Shown here: positions 22,707 to 40,243 of the stretch, one piece after another
Position numbering within the stretch: the stretch's first letter is position 1
Layout of the letters: each line of letters opens with the position of its first letter
Source: Rhizophlyctis rosea
Taxonomy: Eukaryota; Chytridiomycota; Chytridiomycetes; Rhizophlyctidales; Rhizophlyctidaceae
NCBI GenBank assembly: GCA_027596075.1
Contig: JADGJC010000235.1
Location: 1 to 64,000, forward strand
Length of the DNA stretch: 64,000 nt
Direction: 5' to 3'
Translations under genes and position numbers: made by a program
The notes under the pieces: model-generated
What the model was told of the DNA's origin: nothing
Databases searched by the model: none
The model's input: the letters and a program-made list of their open reading frames with translations, nothing else

Positions 22707-24544
22707 TACTATATTAGGTTCGGGTGCATAGAATGGATCCACATATGTTGTAGTCTATATGGTCAGATCGTGCTAGGGTAATTATTTGATTGGTAGTAGA
22801 TGGGTAGTAGTACTAGATTGATGTCGAGATTGGAATTGAAATATGATTTTGGTTGCACCTATATTTTGCAGAGTAAGCGAGGTGTGATCTCAAAAGTTGA
22901 GGACATGATGGCATTGGCGCGTATAGACTGTGTTGTGCCCATACAACGCGGATTGATATGTAGTTCAGAGTGGCACAGAGTACTAGCAAAACAACATCTG
23001 CCACTCAGGCTGATCGGTAGTGTCAGGTGATTGAGCAAAAGTGACTGCCAGTCTGCCACAACTTGCCACAGCCAACATTGCACATCAACGCTTTCCCCTT
23101 TCTGCGCATCAGTTGATAGTGCGCTCTCACTCACTGCAGTCATTTTTACTTCTGTCACTGACTGTCAGTTGTAAAAGTCGACCTTCCCAGTTCCGGCTCG
23201 GAGTCCCAGTGAAAAATGAACCCTCGCGTGTGTGCTGTCGACTATGTAGGTATGGGTCTTGTCGTCTGCTTACATCATCATCATCATCATTTTGGGGGCA
23301 GCGTTGAATTGAGTGTGACACAGAGTGACACAGAGTGACACAGAGGGACACAAATGATCTGGCCCGTCCACTGACCAGCCAGTCAGCCAGTCAGTGGCCG
23401 TGTCATGACATGCCACAGGCTAGGCACCCCACACAAAGGTCCCCCTGGACTCCTCCTCCACCCACTGCACTTGCCACTCTGCATGAGACTGCACCCCTTT
23501 CCTCTCATCCTCATTCACTGGCCTGCATACCCACCTACCTGCCTGCTTCAACCACAGCCAGTACTGGTGCGGGCACTGTCGGTCTTATTGTATACACCTC
23601 ACTGCGACATATCCGTTTGGGTCCCACAATAACAACTCTGAGAGCGCCGGCGGTCCCTTTGCTTGACAGCCCGCACCAATCGCGTCGGTGTATTTCTCGC
23701 AAGTGGAAAGTGGTCTGCAGACACTCGTAATCACAACAACACCAATTCCAAGTAGTTCGGGCAGTGAGGGCCACTACCTATTGAGAGAACGGGCATAGAG
23801 TTGAAGGGCGAGACCGGGCGGTCACACCCACGAAGAGATTGCCAGCTCGAATATTTGCACTCTTCACCACTTGGAGTCGTTGCTGTCGGTGAAGGCTTTG
23901 CGTGTGCTCTCAGAAGGAGACCATCGCTACCGACCTGGTGTGTAACCTTGGAAGTAAGTGTTCCATCTGTTGTAGAGCAATGCAGCGGAAGTGGGAAGAC
24001 GCTCAGGGCAGGCTCGGGCCCGCGCCCCGTGTTTGTTGGTAAACAAATGGTGAAGTGGGGAAAGACGGACGGACGGATGGACGGGCGGACATAATGCTCA
24101 TCATTTTGAGTTCATTAAATGTGTGCTTTCTCCTTTTGCTCGGGGCGGGGGGGGGCATGATTGTGTGTGAAATTAGAGCATATATATGCAGTGCATATAT
24201 CAGACATTAAGCGGGACCGTGAGAAAGTGGGATCACACACACTCTCTCTCCATATGACACCCCATGATACGATGTTGCTTTGGATGAAGGTGTTCATCGG
24301 ACTGCGTGTGGGGAGTGTAGCTTATGTGGATTGTATGGGGGCGTGAGCAATGGCAACAAAACGCTCGCTATTGGCGATGTCTTGTTCCTTGACAGCATTG
24401 CCTCAGTGTTGAACTGATCTAGAGTATATTTTGTTTCCAATAGACACATACATTTTTCCAATCATATGATAACCGTCACATATCGGACCTTAGCACAGAC
24501 ATCTCAACCATTTCGTTTCGACATCGCACCACAGCTCCCACAAA
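22707..24544. other. Intergenic region upstream of the Pkc1-like gene
   Basis: No supported gene over 1.8 kb. Contains a (CAT)n run near 23274-23290, a 10-bp tandem repeat at 23315-23354, GAC/GGAC runs near 24063-24085 and a G9 run near 24147. The 3' part should hold the Pkc1 promoter; no single TATA box is assignable. Confidence 0.45.
23315..23354. repeat. 10-bp tandem repeat (GTGACACAGA)
   Basis: Three perfect copies and one diverged copy of GTGACACAGA in intergenic DNA. Confidence 0.8.
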
Positions 24545-29078
<4,534 letters not shown>

Positions 29079-29716
29079 CGTAAGGCGATCGGGGTCGGGT
29101 TTCCAAGTGGTGGCGCATGTCGAGTAAGACTGGCGGTCTCAATCAAGGAGAGGGGACTGCGGGGTAGAGGGGAATTTGATATGCTTCCTTATTGTGTTTA
29201 TTTCTTTTGTTCATCTGTTGTAGATGCCATAGAAAGGCGCTGTTTCTGCTTGTGAGATAATGTATCTTTGATCGCTTGGCTTTTAGTAATTGTGTCATGA
29301 CCATGAACCGCATCGCAACTTCGTTTCTCATGTTGGATTTTGGGGGTAGAACTGGGCGCTCGTACGTGCCAACAGTTGTGGTGAACCCTTTTTCATTTTC
29401 AGTGTTGTGGTGATTTGATCCTTCAGCAGGTACAGGTTGCAGCTTACAGCACAAATTGCCAATCCCAAAGCTTCAAGTAAAATTTACTGGAAGGAGACAG
29501 TCCTGCCAACCGGTCGCTTGGCCACTGCGCCGCCTTGTAAATTGTTGATAAAGACTCAAGGGGTTGCAATTCACCACAAGACACACAGCTTGATCACCCA
29601 TTAGAAAGCCTCGGCTTTCTGCAATACCACAGCAAGCATCTACATGATCGGTCCTGAAGGGCGCAATGGTACAAAATTCTAATTACATCATGAACCTAGT
29701 GCTTGATATGCTACAT
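29079..29716. other. Convergent 3' spacer
   Basis: Separates the 3' ends of the Pkc1-like gene and the STAND gene. No supported gene; only 3' UTR sequence is expected. Confidence 0.5.
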
Positions 29717-32700
29717 TTAGGGATGGTACTTTACAATACTAACATGGCCGTTCGCGCCGCATAGTGCGACTTTGAACCCGCCGCGATGGTGATCAGAGGA
29801 ATCGCGGGGACATAGTGCTGCCCCATGTAAGGGCTCATCCGCATGGAAAACAGCATTGACTGTTCCTAAATTATAGTCCTGCACCAGGAAAAGATCAAGT
29901 CAGTACCAAACAATGAGTAAACTTTGTAGCCCACCACCAACCTGTACTAAAACTAGCCCATCTTGCCCCACAGATACGACCACCCCATTATCGACTTGCT
30001 TTCCGTCGTTCGTGTCACCCCGGTTTCCTTCCTCGTATCTCGCCCCCCTTTTCAAGTTTCCACACCACGGCACATAGGTGCACATGATCACCCGTGCTGA
30101 CCTGAACATCCCAGCATGCGCAACCAGGTAATTTACGGTCTCAGTCTTTGACTCTATTTTGAAGGTTCGGTCACACACCAACCCATTGCTATAGGCAAAT
30201 GTTGTATGGATGGAAAGCGGAGCAGAGCTGGGTACAGATGGTATGATTTGTGCAAGACCCTCGGTCGCGGTGCCAGCACCCGACGTTATCCGGGATAGGG
30301 TGAATGCCGTAGTGGATCCGGCTGGCGAGAGAGTACCTAAAAATCGGTTTGTCAGGACAACTCTCTTGGTGCTAATACAAGTCGCTGCAGATGGAATAGC
30401 AGGTCCGGTCCAATCTCCAGGCTTCCCCGTAAATTTATCATCCGGCAGAACGTGGATACGGTGCTTGGGAGCCTGCCCCAAGGCGATCGACATTCTATCC
30501 CCTTCTTCGACCGTTACACTACACCGTTTCCAAACGCTTGCATCGTCTGATAAGTGCAAAACTCCCATCTCTGAATCCCATTCAATGGCAAACGGGTTGA
30601 GTCCAGCGAAACTTGTTGTCTCGGTCCACCCTGGGACAGACCGATAAGGATCAAAACAGATATTCAAGTCAGGAGACGTGACTACAGAACAGGGTGTCCC
30701 CGAGAGGTTCCAAAATGCCAATTGGACTATGTCCGGTAACTTCGCTGGCGTCAGGATGCCCTTAAATCGCTGCTTCCCATGATAAGCTATTGCAATAATA
30801 TCTAGCTTGTGATGCAATGCGTAACCGGTGGCCTTGCATCCGCCGGCAGCAAATGGCCAGTTATCCCTGCTTTCCGTCCCCCCGTCACTGTCCTTCGCAG
30901 GAGCACTGCCATTACTCCATGAAAGATCTGGTTCCGCCCAAAACTGCTTGATCATGGTTCCCTCCAGCACACCTGGAGCCCCAGCCGGTGGCACTGATGG
31001 AATGGAGAAAAGTGTGATGAGACCATTACTGCAACCGGTGACGATCGTCCCGGGGTTACTGGGCATCCAGGACGCATAAATCACTTCTGACCGAGATTGG
31101 CCGCTGCTCCCAACGTCAAGCCGATAACGAACTAAACCGGTCTCGACGTCCCAAACTTGTACTGCCGTCTGCGGTGAGCCATCCCGATCCACAACGATAG
31201 GCCCACCACCAACAGTGAGTAAGTATGCGCCATTTGTGGAGAAAGAGCACGTTGTCACAGAGTGATGCCCATGCTGACCGTCCGTTATCTCCAAGGTGCA
31301 ACATCTCACCAGCCCATCTGTGGTACTAACCAGCACTTGCAAGTCGGAGGCCTCAGCGCTGAAAATTGGGGCTGGGGAGGACTGCTTTCTTCCTGTGCGT
31401 TCCAATGTCTTTGGAACCGGTAACACTTGCAATATCGTGCTGGCGCTCACTTCTTTAACGTAGATCAACTCCCCGGTCGCTGCCCTTCGCGCTGCTACAC
31501 TACCACGGTCCCCTGCCGTAATGATGAGGGATCCATCTTGAGAGACAGCCATAGTTGTGAGTTGTTCGTCTACAGAAATGACGAAACGCAGCTGTCCTGT
31601 GTGCACGTTCCAACATCTAAGGATCGAATGTCGCAATCGCTTGATTTGGTCCTCGAATGAAAGTCCCCCGTCCCCATCTTTCTTTGATCCCTTGGACTGC
31701 GCACTTGCACTTCGTGCCGTCTCTTCAATCTTCTCCGAGGAAGGTGACTCTGTAGCCCGTGATCTTGCTTTTTCCGCCTCCACCGCCAAATGCGCCAACG
31801 TTCGTTCCACTTCCGGCTTTGTGATAAAGGTCGCCGCATAGACAAACTCGTTGTCCGGTGAAAATACGACAGCACTCAACTGATGCCCTCGGACCGCTGT
31901 TCCACCGACAGTGCTGACGTCGCATGCCCAAAGCTCTTTCTGACGAGCGTCCAAGACAGTCAAAACTCGAATCCCATACGCAATCATTCCAGACTCGGAC
32001 ACGGCACCGGCAAAAGCTCTACCCTGCCTTCCGAAGCCGATACCCCCTTCCCACGGATTGCCACCTTCGTCCCCAGTGTCGACTCCCTTTGAGTGGAATG
32101 TTCTAATCACTTTTGCTCTTGCCAACTCCCATACAACAACAGTTCCGTCCTCAGACCCCGTCACAATCCTTCTCTCTTCAGACCCGCCGTAAGCAATGAA
32201 CTTAACAGGACCAGCACCTGGATGACCACCGCTAAGCGTTTTTTCTGCCATTGCTAATTTCAGACTCCACACTTTCACCGTTGGTCCAGTGGCCGCACTT
32301 CCCGTGGCACTTATTGGGCGAGTTGAGCCACTCATCCCCCCCGCCGCAGACATCAAGTATGCGCCATTCCGAGAAAATGCAATTGCCGTGACTTGTGTAG
32401 ATGGTGCATTTTTCCCCAGTGGTTTCGTTCCACCTTTTTTGCTGCCAAGAATTGCAGAAACCGCGCCATGATGAAGTGTAAGTATCTCCTCCCCTGTCGA
32501 AATATCGAAGACTTTGATGGACCCGTCAATGGCTCCAGTTGCTAATTTGCTACCATCAGCAGATATGGCGGTACACACAAGCGTGGGGTGACATTGGGCC
32601 CACGTCATGCGCGCAAGTGAAGGCGAATCTGGCTTCCAGCAATCAAGATACCTAAACTACGATATGAGATATTGCAAGATCAGAATGGATCTCCAGACAA

Positions 32701-35700
32701 TCAATCATACTCACTCTAGTCTCCCTCCTCGCCATTTTTCTAAGGAACTCCGATTCTCTTTTACATATTCCGCCACACCTTCCGCCTCTACTCCATCCAG
32801 ATGCAAATAACCATTCACGCACTCTTGAAACCACAATGCGGCCATCAAATCACCCCGGATATTTGCCAACTGATTCATCCAATGTTGCCGCTGCCGGAAG
32901 AAGGACATCATGCTTCGCAGCTGTAGGGTGATATCGAATGGCATTGAAGGGGAAGACTTTCGTCCCATCTGCAGCAAGTGATTGAAAAGGAGTAGCGCTT
33001 GCTGTACACCCTAATTGCCAAGATCCATCAGTTTGAACACCATAGGTTTTCAGAATCACTGAGCACGGAAAAATTTATGTCCTACCTCCACGACCAGAAG
33101 CCCCTCGATAAAATCGAATTCAGTCAATAAAGTTTTCAGGTCTTTCCATCGCTGAGTCGCAACCAGGAGAGTTGGCGCCTCGCGGATCTTGCGCACATTG
33201 TACACCGGGGGATCCAAATTGGATCCCGCAAGATCAGTATCTTGCGGCGGGAGGTGCTTGTGTAGGCCGGACAGTGGCATACTTAGTCCGCCACGCAATT
33301 GGATAGTGTCTTGCTCTGAACGTTCACCTAGTGATGGGGGTGATCCTTCATCACACAAACCGCCCCCCTGGGAAGTGAAATAGGATGCGAGGGAGTTTTT
33401 TATTGCCTTCGTTTCTCGATCGGACAAATAACGCCTCTTGGCAGCATCCTCGAAAGAGCGATGTTTGAATCGAATAATAGGCTGCCCGCCGTAAGCCCCT
33501 TGCGAATGGCGTATCAATATCTCCCATTCCACAATCAATGATTTGAGCAAGTCTGCAAATACAACAGGCGGCAATCGGGCCATAACTGATGGAGGCCCGT
33601 TTCCGACCGATTTAGTCAAAGGTTTAGGGCTTACTTGTGAGAAGACTTCCGCCAGCACTGAGCGGTCCGTGCTCAGCAGATCAAAGAGCTCATGTTCCGT
33701 GATCCCATCCCGAAGACAGCACACATATTGGAACGTTTGGCAAAGGAGGCGATATCCATGGCGTTCTTCTAGCGACTTGAGCAAATTATCCAACAATCCC
33801 TCAGCATCAATCGAAATCTTTTCGAGTTTTACCCTGCTCAACGCCTCCGCTTTGACCACTGCCTCGAATCCACCATCAGCTTCCTCCTCCCCATGAGCCG
33901 AGCACCATCTTGCAACCCTACTCGTGATCAGTTTCCAGCTGATTGGATTCACTCTCTCATCTGATGTGAAAATGCTTTCTAATATCACTCTCCTCTGTGA
34001 TCGATGCACTTTACGCTCCACCGCATTCAGCCAGCTGCGCAGCGCAACGCTCGCATCCCGTAAGGTAAATTCTTCTGAACGAATAATGCCATGCTGGCTG
34101 ACTATTGATGACGGGATTGTAAATGGAACTTGAGCCTCCAACAGGGACTTATAAACGCTTTTGATACGATTGACTAATATGTCGACAGGAGCTGCGGCAC
34201 CAGTTTCCGTTTGAGACAGCGTGCAGATGATACAGACTCCGGTTGGTATGTCCTCAACAGGTAACCATCCGAGCTTTCTGGAATTATCAAAGTCGTCCAG
34301 TTTATCCAATCCCAACAGAACAATGACGATAGGACGCTGGGCAGCGGCGCTCTCCAGGGTGGAACGAAAGAAGGCACAAAGGGATGAATGGTCGGTGGGA
34401 ATTGCCGTGGGATTCTCGAATGGGTTGAAGATTGCCGGAGTTGGATGAGAGGCCTTATCTGATGACTGACTGCATGCCAGCAGAATTTGTTGGCATATGG
34501 AAGTCATCAAGGCGGCTGGGGTCGAAGATTGCGGAGATGTGCCAATGAAGCGAATGACGACAGTTGGTTTGATGTTCGCAGTGGACGGATGCATGTGCGC
34601 TCCTGTGTTGTTTGGCGATGGGTCCATGGTCTGACGTGCTTCCTCAATGCTATTGCCTTCCATTTCCCACTCTGCTTCAATGATTTTCCGCACAGCCCAA
34701 CACACCAACGTTGATTTCCCAGTTCCAGGTCGTCCGCATACCAGCAGTGGCGGGGTGCCATCCTCTGCTCTCCAAGCGTTGCTCATAAGGCCAGAGACTT
34801 GCTCCACCGTACCTCGGTACCCAATGAAAGGCACATACCCAGTATTGCCCATGCCAAGTGATTCTTGTCTTCCCTTCCGACCTACTACTTTGTTGTGGTA
34901 TAATCTGATGTGATGCAATATCTCCAACCGCATCTTTTCTTCTGCGGTACATGGAATCCACGATGGTAGTGTGGATGCAGACCCTCCCCGCGCCTGTTCA
35001 GCCGAATTTTCTAAGACGGTCATGATACGACTGGTGGTAGCATCCTGTACTTGTGTTAAGTATGCCTGGTGCGTTGGGTACAGGCGCGGTTGGATACCGG
35101 ACGGCTGCCAGCGAATCTGCGAGTTTTGGAGAGGAAGGGCTCTCTTAACAAGGTTGCTAGCATGAAACACATGTGTAGTAATACAGTTATCTATTGCTTA
35201 CCTCAGTTTGAACAAATCGATCATCTCCCCAACTAGCCAGCAATCTCGTTTCTATTTTGGCTACATCCTCCTCAGCTTTCGAATTTACCATAAACGCTTC
35301 CTCTGGGGAATCAGCAACCGCTTCGGTCACTGCTGGTTCTGTGACTTTCTCTTTGCGCACCCAATCAAGGTACTTCCCCTCCGGTGCGGACTTATGCAAA
35401 GGCTTAAATTCCGTTATGACTCTTTTGATGAGAACTCCTGTTCCGCTGCCGCCTCCCACCCCATCTTTGTTTTCGCCAACTGTGCCGGCATAGGGGGATA
35501 ATTCTTCATTTTCCAAGATAGAGTCGATTTTGATTTCAAATGCACTTTTCAGGAACAGCCCATCCAATAGATCGAGCATATCATCTCCCGGTCCCTCATC
35601 GGTGTCGGCCATCAAGTGTTGCGTTGCCAATGCAAACGTCTGCAGCGCAATGGATGACAACTGTCTGTGGTGGCTTCAGTATTAAATGCAATTGAAGGGA

Positions 35701-38093
35701 TAAATGCAACGAACAACAACACTCACTTCCATTCTTCCATAGCATGTTCATGCAGATCTTCATCCTTAGAATACCAGTCGGGAATCATGTCCGATATCTT
35801 ACGCAGTCTGAAGTGCGGTGGGATGGCATTAAAATCCAGCTTATAGATTCTTCGCAATAGATCGGAACGACTTGATTGGTTGTTGCTTTGAGGGGTGGAT
35901 GATTCACTGAATCGTCGTTCAACCGTTTCTAGTATGGTATCGAAAACATTGGCTGGCAAGCAAGATGGTAGCGGAGGTGGATCGCCTCGCTTATTTGTGA
36001 GCAAAACAATTGAGTCCATGCCCACACTCGTCTGCTCATTGCAAATCAGTCCAATCAAGTACTCTGCTTGCTCCCACGAATGTGACACACACCGACGCAC
36101 TGTTACTACTCTCAGCCTGTATCGTCTCCCAAAGCACATGCTCATCCTCCATTCTCCGGGTCCAGCCCCACTCCATGTCTCTGACTGCGAATTCTAAGCC
36201 CAGGCTTCGGGCGTACTCCCGCACATTTGGGACCACTTCATCCACAACCACTTCTCGCTCCAAACGTGAATCTTCCTCCGCAGCTGCACACCAAAATGCC
36301 CGAGTCTCACAACGATGGGGAGGCGGTAAGGGCGTAGCAGGATGCAGGAATGTTGTTGTGTTGTATACTGATTGAGCGTACTCGGTCTCCAGTACGGCTC
36401 GCTTTGGATCAATTAGATTGGATTGTATCGGAACGTTTTCGTAACCATAAGCTTCTTCATCTACCTCTCCTTCCAATACTTTTTGCCGTTCTTCCTCTTT
36501 AAGATCTATCTGTTCATCCTTTGCTTCCTCAACACCGCTCGCCGCACTTGGGTCTTTTGCTTGCCCGAAATCAACTCGAGCTTCCACATGACTCAAGTGC
36601 CGTTTGTCTCTCATCTTTTCTTCTTTCGCTGCAAGCAACCTGGCACGCTCTCGTTCCTGTTCTTCAAGACGCAGCTGCTGGGCGCGATTAAGACGCACAG
36701 GAAGCGTCTGTTTTGCACGGGCCTCTTGATCTGAATTTGATTTCGAATCTTGAGAGTGTTCCTTCATCTTCTCTGCCCTTCGTTTCAATTGCATTTCCTC
36801 ATCCGGACTTAAGGGTCGCCCATATCGTATCATTGCTTCTGTATGAGCAGCTCGAAATCTGCTCATCTCCTCCGTGCCCCCGATTACGGCCTGAGCATAA
36901 TCATGTTTCAACCGCGCAGACCGTGTCATATATACTCGCAGCTTTCTATCTGATGCAACTTGTCCTTCCTGACCTTCACCGCTTTCAGCAAAATCTCCAG
37001 TTGCGTCATGCCGGTTTGGTGATCGACTTCGGTCTCGCTCCTTTTCCCGCTCTTTCGCCCGTTCGCGTTCTAGCTTGTCCAATTTCAAGGTGAACGATCG
37101 ATTATTCCGAATGGGTAAGGGTCCATGCGTAGCCGCTGGGAGGGGCACGCCAGACTTTTGAAAGACATCCGTGTAGCCTTCAGGGAAGCGGGACATATTG
37201 GCAAGATATGTCAGGTTTTGATGGCGGTCTTCCTGCCAAGCATGCTTGTCGTAGATAGGTTTACTGTGTTCTACTCGGTTGAACAACACCTGAGGAGGTC
37301 ACAAATGGTAAATACACGCTTCGAGACTCGACTGGTTCACATCTTGTTGTCCAATACCTCGTTCTCTTGTGCTATTGTTCTCGCCCTCTCCATGCGCTTC
37401 TGTAAACTAGGATGCGGCCGTTCCGGCAGCGGGATCAATTTACCCTCTGGATTGAGGTTGGAGATACCATGAGCAACGCTCCACTGTCGGGCCATCCGGT
37501 CCAAAAGCACGGTGTTTTCCCGCTCAATCTTTTCATTATTTTCTAGGTTGCGGACAATATCAAATCAATGAGTGATCAAACCATTTCGACCGCGGGCCCC
37601 TACCTTCAAGCAGAACCCACTTTTTCAGTCTCCGTTTCAGATGTGGGTACTCTCTTGGTCTGCGGTTATCTACGTCGGGCCCCATGCTCTTCAACTTCCT
37701 CACGTGCCGACGACGCGCTGCATCGTCCCAACGTTTTGCGAGAAGCCGATTGGAACATGCATATATTGGGTCATATCGCCTGTGGGCTGTTGCAGTGGTG
37801 GGCGGAGGGAGTGAAGTATGAGGGCGGACGAACGGCTCAGGGGAAGGGGCCGGATAAGATGGAGGTGGAGCTGAATTTGTTCGGTAGTATGCGCTGCTAT
37901 GGGTGTGGATATCTGAACTTGTGGAGGGTCGGGTTTTCCCTCGTTTTTGTATGGTTGGTTCTGACGGCAGTTCGTCGATCATATCAGAACGGGGAAATGC
38001 AGAAACAGGTGGGCTCAACGTCACCGCTCGAAACGACGGTTGGTAATCGACACCGTTTGATGACGATGACCCTTCATCGGCAGCCCGAAGCAT
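29717..38093 (-). CDS. CFAP97-like / DUF4062 / NACHT / WD40 STAND ATPase (NWD1-like)
   Basis: Nine or ten exons give 2,630 residues: 38093-37604, 37542-37358, 37289-36101, 36066-35727, 35664-35202, 35143-33086, 33010-32715, 32651-29942, 29878-29717. The N-terminus has a Hemingway/CFAP97-like block (NRLLAKRWDDAARRRH, PDVDNRRPREYPHLKRRLKK, then IERENTVLLDRM), a flagellar/axonemal family. A charged coiled coil follows. Exon 3 then enters a DUF4062-like region (EREVVVDEVVPNVREYARS, then LEFAVRDMEWGW), as at the N-terminus of animal NWD1. The NACHT domain has Walker A GRPGTGKST at about 1026 and Walker B IVIVLLGLDKLDD. The C-terminal ~950 residues are WD40 repeats (GSIKVFDISTGEE, GTVVVWELA, AVQVWDVETG). 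The last exon, after a 63-base intron, adds the final blade. STAND ATPases are signal-dependent oligomerising switches. The 34-base gap at 36067-36100 is a very short intron or a frameshift. Confidence 0.8.
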
Positions 38094-39022
38094 GTTGGTT
38101 CATTCGCAACAGGGGATATATGGAAGAGCCTTTTAATTGTGCGCCCAGCCTCTTCCAGGTGAGGAAAAGCGTCCCACAGATGGAGATGTGGAGTAGAAAA
38201 TGTTGTGAGAATGTGGAGGGAGCAGTGGGGAATGCCGAAAACACTTCCTGCCGGGGCCACTTCCTGGTGGCTGACGCGTCCGTCTCCGCTCACATTACAA
38301 AGCAAATTTATCGCTGATCCGATCGTCATCAGCATATTAACTCACATTCTGTGACTAATTCTCAGCAATTTCCTCAATGAGTTGCAACGCTGAAAACCAA
38401 TAGCACCTACAACAAAAGGATTAGAGGTAGGGAGTTATGCTCAACAGCTTCCATTCGACGTTTGGATATTTGAAATGCATTCACCGATCTGCTTTTCGGA
38501 GGAGCGGAAGCAGCTGCACACGTGAAGCCCAGCCAGACGGGTATGCTGATTGACATTTATGATGGCGGTTGGCTGAGCGGAAGATGTAAGTCGACATGGT
38601 GACGGCCTCCCACGTCCACGACAGTGTTGAAAAAGCCGAGCGGAAACTGCCTTTGAAAGTACTAGTCTAAATTTTGGATGGCAAAAATTGGGAAGCTGCC
38701 TTTGAAAGTACTATTCTAAATTTTGGATGCCTTCAATTTTTGCCGTACCATAGTTATGAAGGCAAGGCTGCGTCACCAAAATCCATCATCATTGGAATGC
38801 TTGACCCAACCCTACAATTCGTGGACAAAACAGGAAGTCCGAAGCTCTGTCGGCTGTACAGAACACTTCCATTGATGCATTCCTTCAAAATGCCAGCCCT
38901 CAAAAGCACAACCCTGACGTCTCATCATACGTGCAACCGGTGAATCATTGTGACAGATGACCATGTTTATTCCAAACCCAATGCGGAGCAGCCCATCATT
39001 GTAGTTACAACGGTTTGGACAT
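38094..39022. other. Gene-free stretch upstream of the STAND gene
   Basis: Minus-strand promoter and leader of the STAND gene plus the 3' side of the P0 gene. Contains the duplicated 34-mer listed separately. Short frames on the plus strand mirror the STAND gene's first exon and look like shadows. Confidence 0.45.
38647..38743. repeat. 34-bp direct repeat with flanking inverted decamers
   Basis: A 34-bp unit starting CTGCCTTTGAAAGTACTA occurs at 38647-38680 and 38696-38729 with one mismatch. The first copy is followed by GCAAAAATTG and the second, four bases later, by its reverse complement CAATTTTTGC, so the pair could fold. Intergenic. Confidence 0.75.
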
Positions 39023-40243
39023 CTAATCGAAGAGACCGAAGCCCATGTCGTCGTCGGACTCCTCCTTCTCCTCCTCCTTAGCGGGAGCAGCCTCCTCGGC
39101 AGCAGCACCGGAGCTGGCAGCGGGGGCAGAGGCGGCAGCAGCGGCAGCGAACTTGGAGGGGTCAGCAAGGATTTCCTTGATCTACAATAGGATATATGTG
39201 TGAGCACATGTTACGAACGATGATAAACAAGAAATCCCCGTTCAGTCAACCCTCATGAAAAAATTAGAGTGTATATGTTTTGATATCGCCATAAATAGGG
39301 TCCGGAAGAAACTATAATCATAGAGTCCACCGAACGGGGATGTTCCAAAAAGAAAGCAACGAGATCCGAAAACTCACCCTGTCGGCAGCCTCGAAGGAGT
39401 AGTCAGTGGCGAGAGCGACACCAATGACGTTCTTGTAACCGCGGATGAGGGAGTGGGGAACGGAGGCAACAGTGGGGAAGCCGATGGCCAAGGAGATCGC
39501 GGCGATGGTCTGGATACCAGTCAACAAGTTGCCGATAAGGGAAGACTCCTCAATGTCGAGAACGTCGGGAGAGAAGACCGTGCCGGAGTCGTAGATGGTC
39601 AAGATGGACAAACCGTAGGTGAACGGGGAGATGTTCAACATGTTGAGCAAGGTGGCCTCGGACACACCGACCTTGTCACCGGTCTTGATGAGAACGACAT
39701 CGGTGGAGATTTCAATGGTACCACGCGCAATCTTGGTAGGGATGGGGATGGAGAGAGCCTGGAAGAAAGACGTCTTTCCGGGTTCGAGACCAGTGTTACC
39801 GGCGGGGACGACGACATCGACGGGGGCGGTGGCACCGGCCTTGGCGGGAGCGCGGACACGGTTGGACAAGATGGTCTCACGGACCTTCTTAAGGTCGCCC
39901 TTAGTGAAGACGAAGCCGACGTTGCCCTTGACTACGTTCATGAGCTTCTCGTAGTTGGGGTTCTCCGGGATGAGGTTGCGGAGGGCCTTGCGGACCATGG
40001 TGTTCTTCCCCATGAGCACGACACCCTGGCCACGGAGGGCGTGACGGACCTGGTGCATCTGGTTGGAGCCCACATTGTCAACGTTCACAATGAAAACGGT
40101 GGGGTACTCCTCCAAAAGCTGGGTGAGCTTTTGGAAGTAAGCTTCCTTCTTGACGCGACCTAGAACAAGAAAAGATGGAAATCAGCCAAAGGCTCCTCCC
40201 CAGCAATCGACGCAATAATATACGCACCGTCTCCCTTTGACAT
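39023..40243 (-). CDS. RPP0: 60S acidic ribosomal protein P0
   Basis: Three exons (40243-40228, 40159-39378, 39181-39023) give 318 residues, the normal length. The start [17 protein letters not shown] is split after 16 bases by the first intron, as in many ribosomal protein genes. The L10-like RNA-binding body is intact ([25 protein letters not shown], then [22 protein letters not shown] sequence). The Ala-rich hinge and acidic tail end in [12 protein letters not shown], the stalk peptide that contacts elongation factors. P0 anchors the P1/P2 stalk on 28S rRNA at the GTPase-associated centre. Third-position C/G bias is strong, as expected for high expression. Confidence 0.97.

Noticed and set aside
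37568..38317. 249-codon plus-strand frame opposite the first STAND-gene exon
   Set aside because: Antisense to a well-supported exon, with no family resemblance and composition mirroring the other strand.
39453..40163. 236-codon plus-strand frame opposite ribosomal protein P0
   Set aside because: Gly/Asp-rich mirror of a strongly codon-biased gene; the P0 frame is unambiguous.
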